From Lentisphaerota bacterium (GTDB taxonomy: Bacteria > Verrucomicrobiota > Lentisphaeria > Victivallales > Victivallaceae): 64,000 bases of DNA. The notes under the pieces were generated by a model. The model had not been told where the DNA came from. It did not search any database and saw only the letters and a program-made list of their open reading frames with translations. The translations under genes and the position numbers were made by a program. The stretch is from positions 124,001 to 188,000 of the forward strand of contig SUWJ01000001.1 of assembly GCA_015061545.1 (NCBI GenBank), given 5' to 3'. Below are positions 35,100 to 43,818 of this stretch, piece after piece. Each line of letters starts with the position of its first letter. Positions within the stretch are counted from its first letter, which is position 1.

Positions 35100-36124
35100 A
35101 CTCTATCCTCCTGATTATATGCAGGATATGTCTTCTGAAAATCGTTCTCCCGGCTGTCTTCCTCAAACTCCTGAGCATCGCTTTCGCCAAACATTTCAGC
35201 AAAAATCGCTGAATCAAAGGAAAACTCGCTGACCAGCAGCGCCACCGAACAGTTGATCCTTTTTTTACTGCCCCATGCGGTGATCGAATTCTCATCTTCT
35301 CCCGCCACCGCCAGAACATACTTATCTTCCGACTTGCACAGCAGCAGAGCTCCCGCCAGCCAGCCGTTCATTTCCACCACCCGCAGATTGACCGTGTAAA
35401 GGTCCGACATCCCCAAATCGCTGCCCCGTGCATTCACTATTACCATTCCCTGCCGGGTACTGCTTTCGCAGCCTTTCATGTGCCGCCAGGCAAAATCCAC
35501 AAAGCGGTCAACCTGATTACGATAAAATTTAAGCGCGGCAAAATCAACTATCGGCACCCGGTTTTTACGACTGTTGGCAGCGTAACGGTTGGTATTTTCG
35601 TGCAGAACATTCTGCGAATATTGCGAAGTTCCGCCATTCGGGTAAGGCTGGGTCATATTCAACTCAGGAACATCCTGCCATAACTCGCTGATATCGCAAT
35701 TAAAAACAGCCGCCAGCCGCGCCGCTTCCGACGGCATGGGCTGCATGGCAAGCATATTTTCAAGATTATTCAAATCTTCCACCGGGATCCCGCTCTGTTC
35801 TGACAACTCTTCGATGGACAATCCCGCTTTTATCCGTGAATCCCGTATAAAGTCATTTAAAGGCGAGCGCAGATCTTCTTCGCCTGAACGTATTCTGATG
35901 AGATAATCCCGCAACACAGCACAAGTCACCCGGTCCAGGGCGATCTTTTCCATAATAATATCCAGCTGTTTGACGTTGGGAACGATCAACCCCGACAACA
36001 TCTGAGATACCGCCGATGCCGACATTTTCAGCGCCGAAGCCAGCTCACATTGTTTGACTCCTGCATTTTTTATGTACTTTTTAAGCTGCTTGCAAAACTG
36101 TGCCTTCAAATCTGTAACTGCCAC
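35096..36124 (-). CDS. Double helix-turn-helix (XRE) regulator with extra C-terminal domain
   Basis: 342 residues, GTG start at 36124 with AGGAG six bases upstream. Two XRE-type HTH units are visible: residues about 10-55 (QCELASALKMSASAVSQMLSG) and about 92-150 (SIEELSEQSGIPVEDLNNLE). The second half (about 195-300) is a compact beta-rich domain, PIVDFAALKFYRNQV to VALLVSEF, not recognised with confidence; an S24-like or ligand-binding role is a guess. The C-terminal tail is acidic. It heads a run with the membrane coiled-coil gene, uppP and proC. The 180-base gap upstream is AT-rich. Confidence 0.78.
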   Translation of the reverse strand: MAVTDLKAQFCKQLKKYIKNAGVKQCELASALKMSASAVSQMLSGLIVPNVKQLDIIMEKIALDRVTCAVLRDYLIRIRSGEEDLRSPLNDFIRDSRIKAGLSIEELSEQSGIPVEDLNNLENMLAMQPMPSEAARLAAVFNCDISELWQDVPELNMTQPYPNGGTSQYSQNVLHENTNRYAANSRKNRVPIVDFAALKFYRNQVDRFVDFAWRHMKGCESSTRQGMVIVNARGSDLGMSDLYTVNLRVVEMNGWLAGALLLCKSEDKYVLAVAGEDENSITAWGSKKRINCSVALLVSEFSFDSAIFAEMFGESDAQEFEEDSRENDFQKTYPAYNQEDRV

Positions 36125-36292
36125 GATTTACTCCTGAATATATAACTGAATTAATCTGTCGAGCCTATTCCTTATAAAAAACTTAATTTAATATAGCATC
36201 TTTCTTAATTATTGCCACATCAAAAAACTTTTCTATTAATTTTTTTGACAGTATCGGTATTAAACTCAAGCTGAACAGCAAAATTAACCCAT

Positions 36293-36324
36293 AAAAAGGT
36301 TCAGGGGGGCAACAGAAGCCCCCC
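36293..36324 (-). terminator. Terminator behind the hydrogenase-like operon
   Basis: GGGGGGC and GCCCCCC pair around a seven-base loop (36304-36324); on the minus strand it is followed by TGAACCTTTTTATG. It lies about 100 bases beyond the last operon gene. A second small hairpin (TCGGAG/CTCCGA) lies between. Confidence 0.7.
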
Positions 36325-36421
36325 GGTCAGAAAAAACGCCATCAACATTATCGGAGAACGTAAAAAATCCTCCGACAACCTTTTTATGCGTTTGCAGCGC
36401 TGAAGATCCGCTGCGGCAGGT

Positions 36422-37186
36422 TCAAGCCCTGTTATCTTTCTGGCGGCGGCCGATAAACCGCACCAATGCTTCCAGCAATGTTGCAGGATGAGGCGGACAG
36501 CCGGGCACATAAAGATCTGCCTTCAGAAGATCCCCTGCGCCATTATGCGCTTTTTCGCTGGTCTGATAAATTCCGCCCGAAATGGCACACGCTCCGCAGG
36601 CGATGACCAGTTTGGGATCCCCCATGGCATCGTAAGATTTTTGCAGCGCCATACGCATATTTTCTGTTACAGGACCGGTTATCAGCAATGCGTCGGCATG
36701 ACGCGGAGAAGCTGTTACCTTGATCCCGAATCTGCCCATATCCCAAGCCAGAGTGGCCAGCACATTAAAATCCAGCTCGCAGGCAGCGCATCCACCCGCC
36801 GAAATCTGCCGTATATGCAGCGATTTGCCGCACAATGCGCGGATCCCCGCATCCAGCTGTTCATCCAACTTGCGCTCGCCGCCGCGGGCGATAAGATTTT
36901 CCCGCGACATTGCCCCCATACGGTACTCGCTGCCGAAACGGATCGACTGGTCAACACGGCTGCATTTGCCGCAGAAAATGCACTTGCCAACATCTATGGT
37001 GTTTGCCGCTGCATCGATTGCACTTACGGGGCAGATTGCTGCCGCCGCCTGCCGCAGCTCAACATTTTCCGGCGGATTGTCAAACTCAGGCCAACCCTGA
37101 AAATGATCCGGCAGATTCGGCGGAGCATCGGGGAATTTATTGGTGCGATACTTTTGGAATAATCTTGCCTGAATAGCTTTCAACAT
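36422..37186 (-). CDS. hyfI: Ferredoxin-small subunit fusion of hydrogenase-related complex (HyfI-like)
   Basis: 254 residues from ATG 37186; this start is set by TAAGGAG ten bases upstream, while the longer frame overlaps the large-subunit gene without one. Residues 40-80 form a half ferredoxin: Cys52-Pro plus C69, C72, C75 give one [4Fe-4S] site, and the second set of a normal double-cluster ferredoxin is missing. Residues 120-254 are the small subunit, with GGCAACELD (C133, C136), CGACAISGG (C200) and VPGCPPHP (C230) as the proximal cluster. The CxxC form matches group 4 hydrogenases rather than NuoB, which has CC. The fusion joins what are HyfH and HyfI in E. coli. Confidence 0.86.
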   Translation of the reverse strand: MLKAIQARLFQKYRTNKFPDAPPNLPDHFQGWPEFDNPPENVELRQAAAAICPVSAIDAAANTIDVGKCIFCGKCSRVDQSIRFGSEYRMGAMSRENLIARGGERKLDEQLDAGIRALCGKSLHIRQISAGGCAACELDFNVLATLAWDMGRFGIKVTASPRHADALLITGPVTENMRMALQKSYDAMGDPKLVIACGACAISGGIYQTSEKAHNGAGDLLKADLYVPGCPPHPATLLEALVRFIGRRQKDNRA

Positions 37187-37200
37187 AACTGTACAACTCC

Positions 37201-38685
37201 TTACAGATCGTGTCCGCAATATGAAAGATTGAAACTTTTGTTGCAGATCGGGAAATTCGATATCTGCTCGCCGCGCAACGCCAGCGCCAGCGCAAACCAG
37301 TTATGGAATGACGGATCAATTAGTTTCATGCGCTGGAGTGTTCCATCTTTCCGGCTGATCCCCGCGCAGACAACTTCGCCCCGCCAACCTTCAATGGCGG
37401 AAACTGCCAGCGTTTCAGGTTTCAGTCTGCCGTTCCATTCCGTACTCTTTACCGAATTTACGCCGCAGCTTTCCAGCAGCGTAAAAAGCGCCCGCACCAT
37501 GCGGATCGACTCCCGCAGTTCCCCCCGCCGCACTTTGGCTCTTGCCAGGGCATCGCAACTTTTCTTAACCGGAACGTGCCAGACCAATCGGTCGTAAACG
37601 CCGAAGTTGCCCAAATCGCGCCGAACATCCATATCAAGATTCGATGCCCTGCCCGCTACACCGACCGCCCCGATCACCTGTGCCAGCTCCCGGGGAACCA
37701 CACCGGTATTTTCCAGACGGTCAAGTACGCCGGGATCATCTGCCATAAGCTGCCATGCGTTTTTAAAATCTGCCACCGAGCGCTCAAACCAATCGCGCAA
37801 AAACGGCAGTTTATTATTGGGCAGATCGTAAGCTACTCCATCGGCAGTTATATAATTACGTCCGAAACGGTTGCCGCAAAGCAAAGCTGTCATATTCAGA
37901 AAATCGCCGCGGATACGCCCGCAATAAGCGCTGGATGTAAGAAAAGCCACATCCCCTGCCAGCGCACCGATATCGCCTACATGATTGGCAATACGCTCCA
38001 GCTCCAACGCCAGCGAGCGGAGGATCTGAGCGCGTTCGGTCAGCTCTGCACGGGGCGCTGAACTCAATGCGTTCATCGTCAGATCGTATGCCCACGCGTA
38101 AGCTGTGGAGCTGTCCCCCGCAGCAGTTTCCACCAGATGAGTCCGCAAAGTATCAGGCGAATTTACCAACATTTTTTCCACGCCGCGATGTTGATACCCC
38201 AACTCGATTTCAAGAAAATAAACATCTTCGCCCATGCATTGAAAGCGGAAATGCCCCGGCTCGATAACTCCTGCATGAACCGGCCCGACTGCCACTTCGT
38301 GAGCAGCGCCGCCCTGCATGGTAAAATAATCGGTAACTCCGGGCAGAGCACTTTTTTCAAACCGTATCGGTTTAAGCCACGGATGACCAACCGGTTCAAT
38401 ACCGCTTTGTTCATAAATTTCGCGCTCGAACCAATGTAATGCAGCAATATGGGGAGTCAATGCGGGGTATGAACTGCCGACCACCGTTGAACAGACCTCA
38501 AAACAGCGCTCGCGGCTATCGATCAACACAGCATAAAGAATATTTTCTTCCACAAAAAATGCGCTGACCCGATGATTTTTTTCCAATACCAGCTCTTTAA
38601 GAACTTCGCGGAAATGGTCAAAATTCAACTGCGGAATATCTTTCAACGCAGCACTTCCGCCATTTTTCAAACGTAAAAATTCCAT
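37201..38685 (-). CDS. hyfG: Large subunit of energy-converting hydrogenase-related complex, NiFe ligands lost
   Basis: 494 residues: NuoC-like domain (1-110) fused to a NuoD-like domain (125-494), as in HyfG and HycE. Conserved features are GPVHAGVIEPGHFRF, YQHRGVEK and ERAQILRSLALELERI. The first ligand motif (RxCGxC) is here VETAAGDSS (186-193) with no cysteine. The C-terminal DPCxxC motif is FNLSYCGHDL, with one cysteine left. So nickel is unlikely to bind, matching Ehr (energy-converting hydrogenase-related) complexes. GGAG precedes the ATG. The electron partner or quinone remains unknown. Confidence 0.88.
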   Translation of the reverse strand: MEFLRLKNGGSAALKDIPQLNFDHFREVLKELVLEKNHRVSAFFVEENILYAVLIDSRERCFEVCSTVVGSSYPALTPHIAALHWFEREIYEQSGIEPVGHPWLKPIRFEKSALPGVTDYFTMQGGAAHEVAVGPVHAGVIEPGHFRFQCMGEDVYFLEIELGYQHRGVEKMLVNSPDTLRTHLVETAAGDSSTAYAWAYDLTMNALSSAPRAELTERAQILRSLALELERIANHVGDIGALAGDVAFLTSSAYCGRIRGDFLNMTALLCGNRFGRNYITADGVAYDLPNNKLPFLRDWFERSVADFKNAWQLMADDPGVLDRLENTGVVPRELAQVIGAVGVAGRASNLDMDVRRDLGNFGVYDRLVWHVPVKKSCDALARAKVRRGELRESIRMVRALFTLLESCGVNSVKSTEWNGRLKPETLAVSAIEGWRGEVVCAGISRKDGTLQRMKLIDPSFHNWFALALALRGEQISNFPICNKSFNLSYCGHDL

Positions 38686-38698
38686 TTTTCAAGCTCCG

Positions 38699-40123
38699 TT
38701 AAACGAATTCAAAAGCCGCCAAAGCTGCAATAAGCAATATTCCGCCCACCGTACAAACGCTCAACACGCCGCCGGGAATCACAGTGAGTTTTTCCAAATC
38801 GCCGATTTCTTTACCGTCGATAACACATCCGTGGTTCCTGCCCATAGTCATACGCATAACGTGATAGGTCATTCCAGCAAATACCACAAACAACAGCAGC
38901 AATATCACCGCGCCCAAAATCGGACCGGCTTTTGCCACCAGATACATTTCGGTTATAAACAGCGGCGACGGCGGCATTCCGCAAAGCATCAGCACCGCAA
39001 TCAAATAGATGATCCCGTTGCGGCGGATCACCCCCAGAAGACCGCTGATCGAATTGATCTTTTGAGTTCCGCAAGCCAGCTGGATATTATCGGCAGTCAT
39101 AAACAGCACTACTTTAAGCAATGCGTGAACAATAATATGCAGCAGCGCCACCGTCTGCAGATCCAGCGCCCAGAGCAGCGCCGTCAACCCCATATGCTCC
39201 ATACTCGAATACGCCAGCATCCGTTTGTAATCCTGCTGGCGGATGATGAAAAACGCCGCCAGCGCCAGCGACAGCAAACCCAGCGCCATCATCAGCTGAC
39301 GGCAGAACGCCGCCGCTTCAGCGGGTGCCACTTCCAACACCCGCGCCACGCCCAGAAATGAACACGCCAGCAAAGCCCCCGACGACAGCACCGACAACAC
39401 GCCCGGCGCTTCGCTGTAAGCATCTGGCATCCACGAGTGAAACGGCGCCAATCCCATCTTGGTACCATATCCTGCCAGCATAAAGACAAATGCCGCCTTG
39501 AACCACATCGGATCAAGTTTGCTCATGCCCAAAAGTGCCATATCCATCCCCGCATGAGTAGCCTGTCCCGATATTGCCAGCAGCATGGTTCCGAACAAAG
39601 CAAAACCGATCCCGACCGAACAGATAAGAATATATTTCCACATTGCCTCCAGCGAATCGCCGTTGCGGTTGAAGATTATCAGCGGTGCACTTGCCAGCGT
39701 AGTTGCTTCCATAGCCACCCACAGCAAACCGAAATTGCGGCTGGAAGCCACCAGCGTCATACTGCTGAGAAATCCCAGCAGACAGATCACCACCAGCTGC
39801 GGCGAAAGAAATTTTTCCGCCCGCATGGCAAAATGTTTGCGAACCATGGGGAAATATTTGACCGTTTGCAGCGATGAAAGTAAAAACAGTACCGATATTG
39901 TGGTCAGCACCGTCCGACTCAAAACATCCTGACCGATCAGCACCGTAATATTCGCCGGCAAAGTATTATCCCATTCAGGTTTTATCCACAACAGCGCAAC
40001 CCCGATGCAATGCAGCGCCGCGCCAATATTCAGCAATGCCGCCTGCAGCTTCAGGCTGTTCCCCGAACACCACACCGCCAGCAACCCGGCCAACGGCAGC
40101 AGAATCAAAAATAAGGTTATCAT
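38699..40123 (-). CDS. hyfF: Proton-pumping antiporter-like subunit (HyfF/NuoN-like)
   Basis: 474 residues and about 14 membrane spans. The key charged residues of Mrp-type antiporter subunits are retained: Glu in WVAMEATTLAS (about 136), Lys in YGTKMGLAPFHSWMPDAYSEAP (about 220), KRMLAYSSMEHMG, and Lys in HALLKVVLF. It would conduct protons (or sodium) through the inner membrane, driven by the soluble arm. The start overlaps the HyfE-like gene stop (ATGA). Confidence 0.9.
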   Translation of the reverse strand: MITLFLILLPLAGLLAVWCSGNSLKLQAALLNIGAALHCIGVALLWIKPEWDNTLPANITVLIGQDVLSRTVLTTISVLFLLSSLQTVKYFPMVRKHFAMRAEKFLSPQLVVICLLGFLSSMTLVASSRNFGLLWVAMEATTLASAPLIIFNRNGDSLEAMWKYILICSVGIGFALFGTMLLAISGQATHAGMDMALLGMSKLDPMWFKAAFVFMLAGYGTKMGLAPFHSWMPDAYSEAPGVLSVLSSGALLACSFLGVARVLEVAPAEAAAFCRQLMMALGLLSLALAAFFIIRQQDYKRMLAYSSMEHMGLTALLWALDLQTVALLHIIVHALLKVVLFMTADNIQLACGTQKINSISGLLGVIRRNGIIYLIAVLMLCGMPPSPLFITEMYLVAKAGPILGAVILLLLFVVFAGMTYHVMRMTMGRNHGCVIDGKEIGDLEKLTVIPGGVLSVCTVGGILLIAALAAFEFV

Positions 40124-40818
40124 ATCCGCACCTCGCTTTCCCCGGAATCGTCATTTTCATCTATTTCGTTAAGGTGAGTCAGCTCATCAGTATTGATATG
40201 CGAAAATTCCCGATTGATATGGAACATGGCAATACCCATTACAAACACCAGCACCAGCACGTCCAGCATGATCCCCAGTTCCACCAGCAATCCGCATTCG
40301 ACCGCCATCCCCAAACCGAACACCGTTATACCGTTTTCAAAAATCAGGAATCCCACCACCTGAGTCAGCGCTTTGCGGCGGGCAATAATAATGAATATAC
40401 CTGCGATCATGGTGGTAAAAGCCACCGGCGCCGCCAGCAGCGGAGATCCGGTCGGAGTAACCCCGCCGCGGATCCAGAAATAGAATGCCAGCGCCGACAA
40501 AGTCAACACGATCCCCAGCGACTCTACATAACCGACCAGCGGTTCAAGTTCCCGCTTGACTTTGGCGTGGTCCATTGCGTGACGGAGCAATCCGGGCAGC
40601 AGCAAACCTTTCAGCAGCACGCCGACCGATGCAACAAACCAGACTCCGAAATGCGGCATTCCGCCATTGGAAAAATCCCACATTGCCAGCGGAAACACCC
40701 CGATCAAAAGCCCGTGCATTGCCGCCAGCTTGATACAATGCAGCATACGGCTGGATACCACCAGCGCCAAATCGATCAGCAGCAATGCCGAAAGTATGAT
40801 TTCACTTATATCTGTCAT
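40120..40818 (-). CDS. hyfE: HyfE-like membrane subunit
   Basis: 232 residues, about seven membrane spans, matching hydrogenase-4 component E, a NuoK-related protein. Visible family features are RMLHCIKLAAMHGLL near the N-terminus and FLIFENGITVFGLG with a membrane Glu. ATG 40818 is chosen because it forms an ATGA overlap with the HyfC-like stop; the upstream TTG at 40827 has GGAGG too close. It connects the two pump subunits to the rest of the membrane arm. Confidence 0.85.
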   Translation of the reverse strand: MTDISEIILSALLLIDLALVVSSRMLHCIKLAAMHGLLIGVFPLAMWDFSNGGMPHFGVWFVASVGVLLKGLLLPGLLRHAMDHAKVKRELEPLVGYVESLGIVLTLSALAFYFWIRGGVTPTGSPLLAAPVAFTTMIAGIFIIIARRKALTQVVGFLIFENGITVFGLGMAVECGLLVELGIMLDVLVLVFVMGIAMFHINREFSHINTDELTHLNEIDENDDSGESEVRI

Positions 40819-41765
40819 TTTGTCCAATTACCTCCAAATACAGCTGCCAGCACGATCGCCAGCAGCGCCACCGCCAATGCACCCGCCAGAAACTGCGGAA
40901 CTTTACGAAAACGATAGCGAGCCATAACCGACTCCACCACCCCGATTGAAATCGTCAAAAGGAATATCAACGCGTAATATATAACGAATTCCCAAACCAT
41001 CCAATTTCCCAGATCAGGCAGGATCAGCGAAGCCAGAAACGAGAGAAACACCCACAGTTTAAGCGCTGCGGCATAGTGAATCAGCGCCAGATCAGGCCCG
41101 CTGTTATCCAGAATCATTGCCTCATGGATCATGGTAAGTTCCAGATGAGTTTCGGGATCATCCACCGGCACACGGCAATTTTCGCAAAGCATCACCAGAT
41201 AAAATGCTACTGCCAGAAAAAGCAGCGAAGTTCCACCCGACAGCCACGCGTTGAGTTTAAGTGTTACCAGACAGCCCGACAGAGAAAATTCTCTGGTCAG
41301 CATCACCAAAGCCGCCAGCACCGCCAGCAGCACACCTTCCGCCAGAATCGCAAACTGACACTCACGGCTGGACCCCATTCCTTCAAATGCCGAAGCAGTT
41401 TCCATTGCCGCCAGTACCGTCAACATTCTGCCGATCCCCGCCAGATAGACAAACAATATCATATCGCCGATAAAGTTGAACGGCGACTTTACGCACGCCG
41501 CCGGCAACAGCAGCAGCATCATACAACTTGCCGCCAGCACGCAGCAGGGAGCGATCCGGAAAACAGCGCTGGTCGAACGGCTGTAGACCGAAGAACGTTT
41601 CAGCAATTTAGCCAGATCGTAATAAAGCTGCAGCAGACGCGGCCCCTGCCGTCCCGCAAAAAAGGCTTTGGTCTTGTTGATTATGCCGATCAGCAATGGC
41701 GATATTACCAATGCCAGCACCATATTTCCCGACCAGAGCAGAAAATTTGTCAATGCGTCATTCAT
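40815..41765 (-). CDS. hyfC: HyfC/NuoH-like membrane subunit
   Basis: 316 residues from ATG 41765 (AGGAGG nine bases upstream). Eight or so membrane spans. Seen: GRQGPRLLQLYYDLAKLLKR, the family loop that faces the soluble arm, AFEGMGSSRECQFAILAEG with conserved acids, and VDDPETHLELTMIHEAMILD, with glutamates of the transfer channel. In complex I and Ech this subunit links redox energy to proton movement. Overlaps HyfB by eight bases. Confidence 0.9.
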   Translation of the reverse strand: MNDALTNFLLWSGNMVLALVISPLLIGIINKTKAFFAGRQGPRLLQLYYDLAKLLKRSSVYSRSTSAVFRIAPCCVLAASCMMLLLLPAACVKSPFNFIGDMILFVYLAGIGRMLTVLAAMETASAFEGMGSSRECQFAILAEGVLLAVLAALVMLTREFSLSGCLVTLKLNAWLSGGTSLLFLAVAFYLVMLCENCRVPVDDPETHLELTMIHEAMILDNSGPDLALIHYAAALKLWVFLSFLASLILPDLGNWMVWEFVIYYALIFLLTISIGVVESVMARYRFRKVPQFLAGALAVALLAIVLAAVFGGNWTK

Positions 41766-43728
41766 GGCTGACCACCTCCTGAGTATTTTCGATTTTATCC
41801 TGAGCATTGCCGCTGCTTAACGGGGTAAGCAAACACCATACCAGCATGATCAGCACCGCCAGAACCATTATCAGAATGTATATATGCAGCAATCCCGACT
41901 GCAAATGTCTGACCCGATCCGAAATCCGGCTCGCCATCTGAAAAAGCGGCTTCCAGAACCAGCGTTTTCCGCCATCGGGAGCAGTCACCTCGATAACTGC
42001 CTTATCGGGAAAGAGATTTTCGGGTTTTACAATCTTTTTCTTCTGGCGCAGCACCCCGTTGAAAAGATCTGCCAGCGGCTGGGTAAATGCAGTTGCAGTA
42101 TATTGCATACGGGCAGTCGGCTCTGCATAACCGCAATCCCAGGTAATACCGACCCGGTCAGGACGACGGCAGAAATTTTTCCGTAAATAGAAAAACAACA
42201 AGGTCAAAAACGTCAAAACCAAAGCACAAATACCGTTGCAGCCCAGCACCGAAAAAATTATTTTTTTCCATCCGGTCAGCGCCTCCACGCCCGCCGTCAT
42301 CAATGTCGGGATAAGCCACGGAGCGGAAAACTCAGTTGCGGCTTCCATAAGCATATTATTAACCACCCACGGCGCAATCAGCGTCATAATCAGCGCGGCG
42401 CCACCGGTAAACAGCATCGGTACGACCATATTTTCCTGCTCAGATTCCGCTTCAACAGCTTCTGCGCTGCGGGGTTCACCCAGAAATACCGCCGAAACCG
42501 TTTTTGCAAATGCCGCCGCTGCCGTTCCCCCCGTGACCGCCAGCAGCACCGCCGCAGTTACACAGGCCGCCAGCAATGCGCCTGTACCATAGGCAATACC
42601 GTAAAAAGCTGCCACATAAATCAAAAGTTCGCCGGCAAACCCGCAGAAAGGCGGCAAGCCGGATATTCCCAGCGAAGAGATACAGAAAACTCCCCCCGTC
42701 CAGGGCATTTTCTTGATCAAACCGCCCATCTTATCCATATCCAGCGTATGAGCAGCTTTATATACCGACCCTGCCCCCAGAAAGAGCGTACCCTTCAGCA
42801 AAGCGTGATTTATCAAATGCAGCAGAAAACCGCTGAATGCCAGCAGCGTCATCGGTAAAGCTCCATACTTTAATCCCAACATACCCAACGCCAAAGCCAG
42901 AGTCATTATCCCGATATTCTCTACGCTGGAATACGCCAGCAATCGTTTCAGATCCCGTTGGGCGGCACCGAATAAGATTCCCATAAGCATACCCGTCAAT
43001 CCCATAAAAAAGAGCACCCACGCAGCAGCTGTGTTGCCGATCACCATCGGGCACCACGCAATTATGCCGCAAAATCCCAGCGGGATCATAGCGCCCGACA
43101 TAAGGGCAGAAACCGGTGCCGGCGCCGCCGGATGCGCCTCCGGCAGCCAGACGTGCAGCAGCGGAAACCCCGCCTTCAAACCGAAAGCCGCCAGCGTAAC
43201 TGCCGCAATTGCTCCGAAAGGTGCGCTTTCCAAATTCATCAGAAGCCAGATCAAAAGCAGACCGCCACCTTCGCAGGAGAGCAGATAGATCCATGCCGCC
43301 TGACGGACTTCGGATTTTTTCCATTCAAACGCTACCAGCGCAAAACTCGCCAGCCCCATGATCTCCCACGCCGCCACAAACGACAATCCCCGCGGCAAAA
43401 CCGTTACCGCCAGCATCGCCATCAAAGTTATATTGAAAAGGAACCAATACAACCCCATGCGGCATTTGCCGTGATGCTCCATATAACCGATGCTGTGTAT
43501 CGCTCCTGCCGCCCCCAGCAATATGATCGGCAGCTGAAAACACGCCGACAGCATCGTTCCGGCAAACAGCACAGTCAATTTCAAAAATAATGCAGTCAGA
43601 CAGCTCGAAAGCCCGATAATATTTGCCCAACGGTCATTCCGCCGACAAGCCAGCGCACCGATACCGCCGACTCCAAGCAAGATAATACTTGCCAGTAAAA
43701 CAGCTTTTCCCATTTCCATAAAATCCAT
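41758..43728 (-). CDS. hyfB: Proton-pumping antiporter-like subunit (HyfB/NuoL-like)
   Basis: 656 residues, about 16 membrane spans; first gene of the six-gene operon. Pump residues are kept: Glu in AAWEIMGLASF (about 121), Lys in GLKAGFPLLHVWLPEAHPAA (about 184), RDLKRLLAYSSVENIG, and HALLKGTLFLGAG. The C-terminal third carries additional spans and a CRRPDRVGITWDCGYAEPTARM loop typical of HyfB. The start may be ATG 43728, 43719 or 43713; none has a strong ribosome site. The 90-base gap upstream is AT-rich and should contain the promoter. Confidence 0.9.
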   Translation of the reverse strand: MDFMEMGKAVLLASIILLGVGGIGALACRRNDRWANIIGLSSCLTALFLKLTVLFAGTMLSACFQLPIILLGAAGAIHSIGYMEHHGKCRMGLYWFLFNITLMAMLAVTVLPRGLSFVAAWEIMGLASFALVAFEWKKSEVRQAAWIYLLSCEGGGLLLIWLLMNLESAPFGAIAAVTLAAFGLKAGFPLLHVWLPEAHPAAPAPVSALMSGAMIPLGFCGIIAWCPMVIGNTAAAWVLFFMGLTGMLMGILFGAAQRDLKRLLAYSSVENIGIMTLALALGMLGLKYGALPMTLLAFSGFLLHLINHALLKGTLFLGAGSVYKAAHTLDMDKMGGLIKKMPWTGGVFCISSLGISGLPPFCGFAGELLIYVAAFYGIAYGTGALLAACVTAAVLLAVTGGTAAAAFAKTVSAVFLGEPRSAEAVEAESEQENMVVPMLFTGGAALIMTLIAPWVVNNMLMEAATEFSAPWLIPTLMTAGVEALTGWKKIIFSVLGCNGICALVLTFLTLLFFYLRKNFCRRPDRVGITWDCGYAEPTARMQYTATAFTQPLADLFNGVLRQKKKIVKPENLFPDKAVIEVTAPDGGKRWFWKPLFQMASRISDRVRHLQSGLLHIYILIMVLAVLIMLVWCLLTPLSSGNAQDKIENTQEVVSHE

Positions 43729-43818
43729 TCCAACGTGAAAATAATGTATAAAACAGCTGACGTTCCGAAGTAAAAATATCCTTTACTCTTCCGGATATTC
43801 TATTAATATACCACATTT

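Noticed and set aside
37201-38685. A functional NiFe hydrogenase
   Set aside because: The cysteine motifs for NiFe are absent, so I call it hydrogenase-related instead.
40036-40917. Plus-strand frame of 293 codons inside the hydrogenase-like operon
   Set aside because: Antisense to HyfE and HyfF-like genes, composed mainly of His, Gln and Arg; a shadow.
36422-43728. Respiratory complex I (nuo) operon
   Set aside because: Gene order, HyfB/HyfE types, CxxC (not CC) in the small subunit and the missing NuoEFG, I, A, J fit hydrogenase-4-like complexes better.
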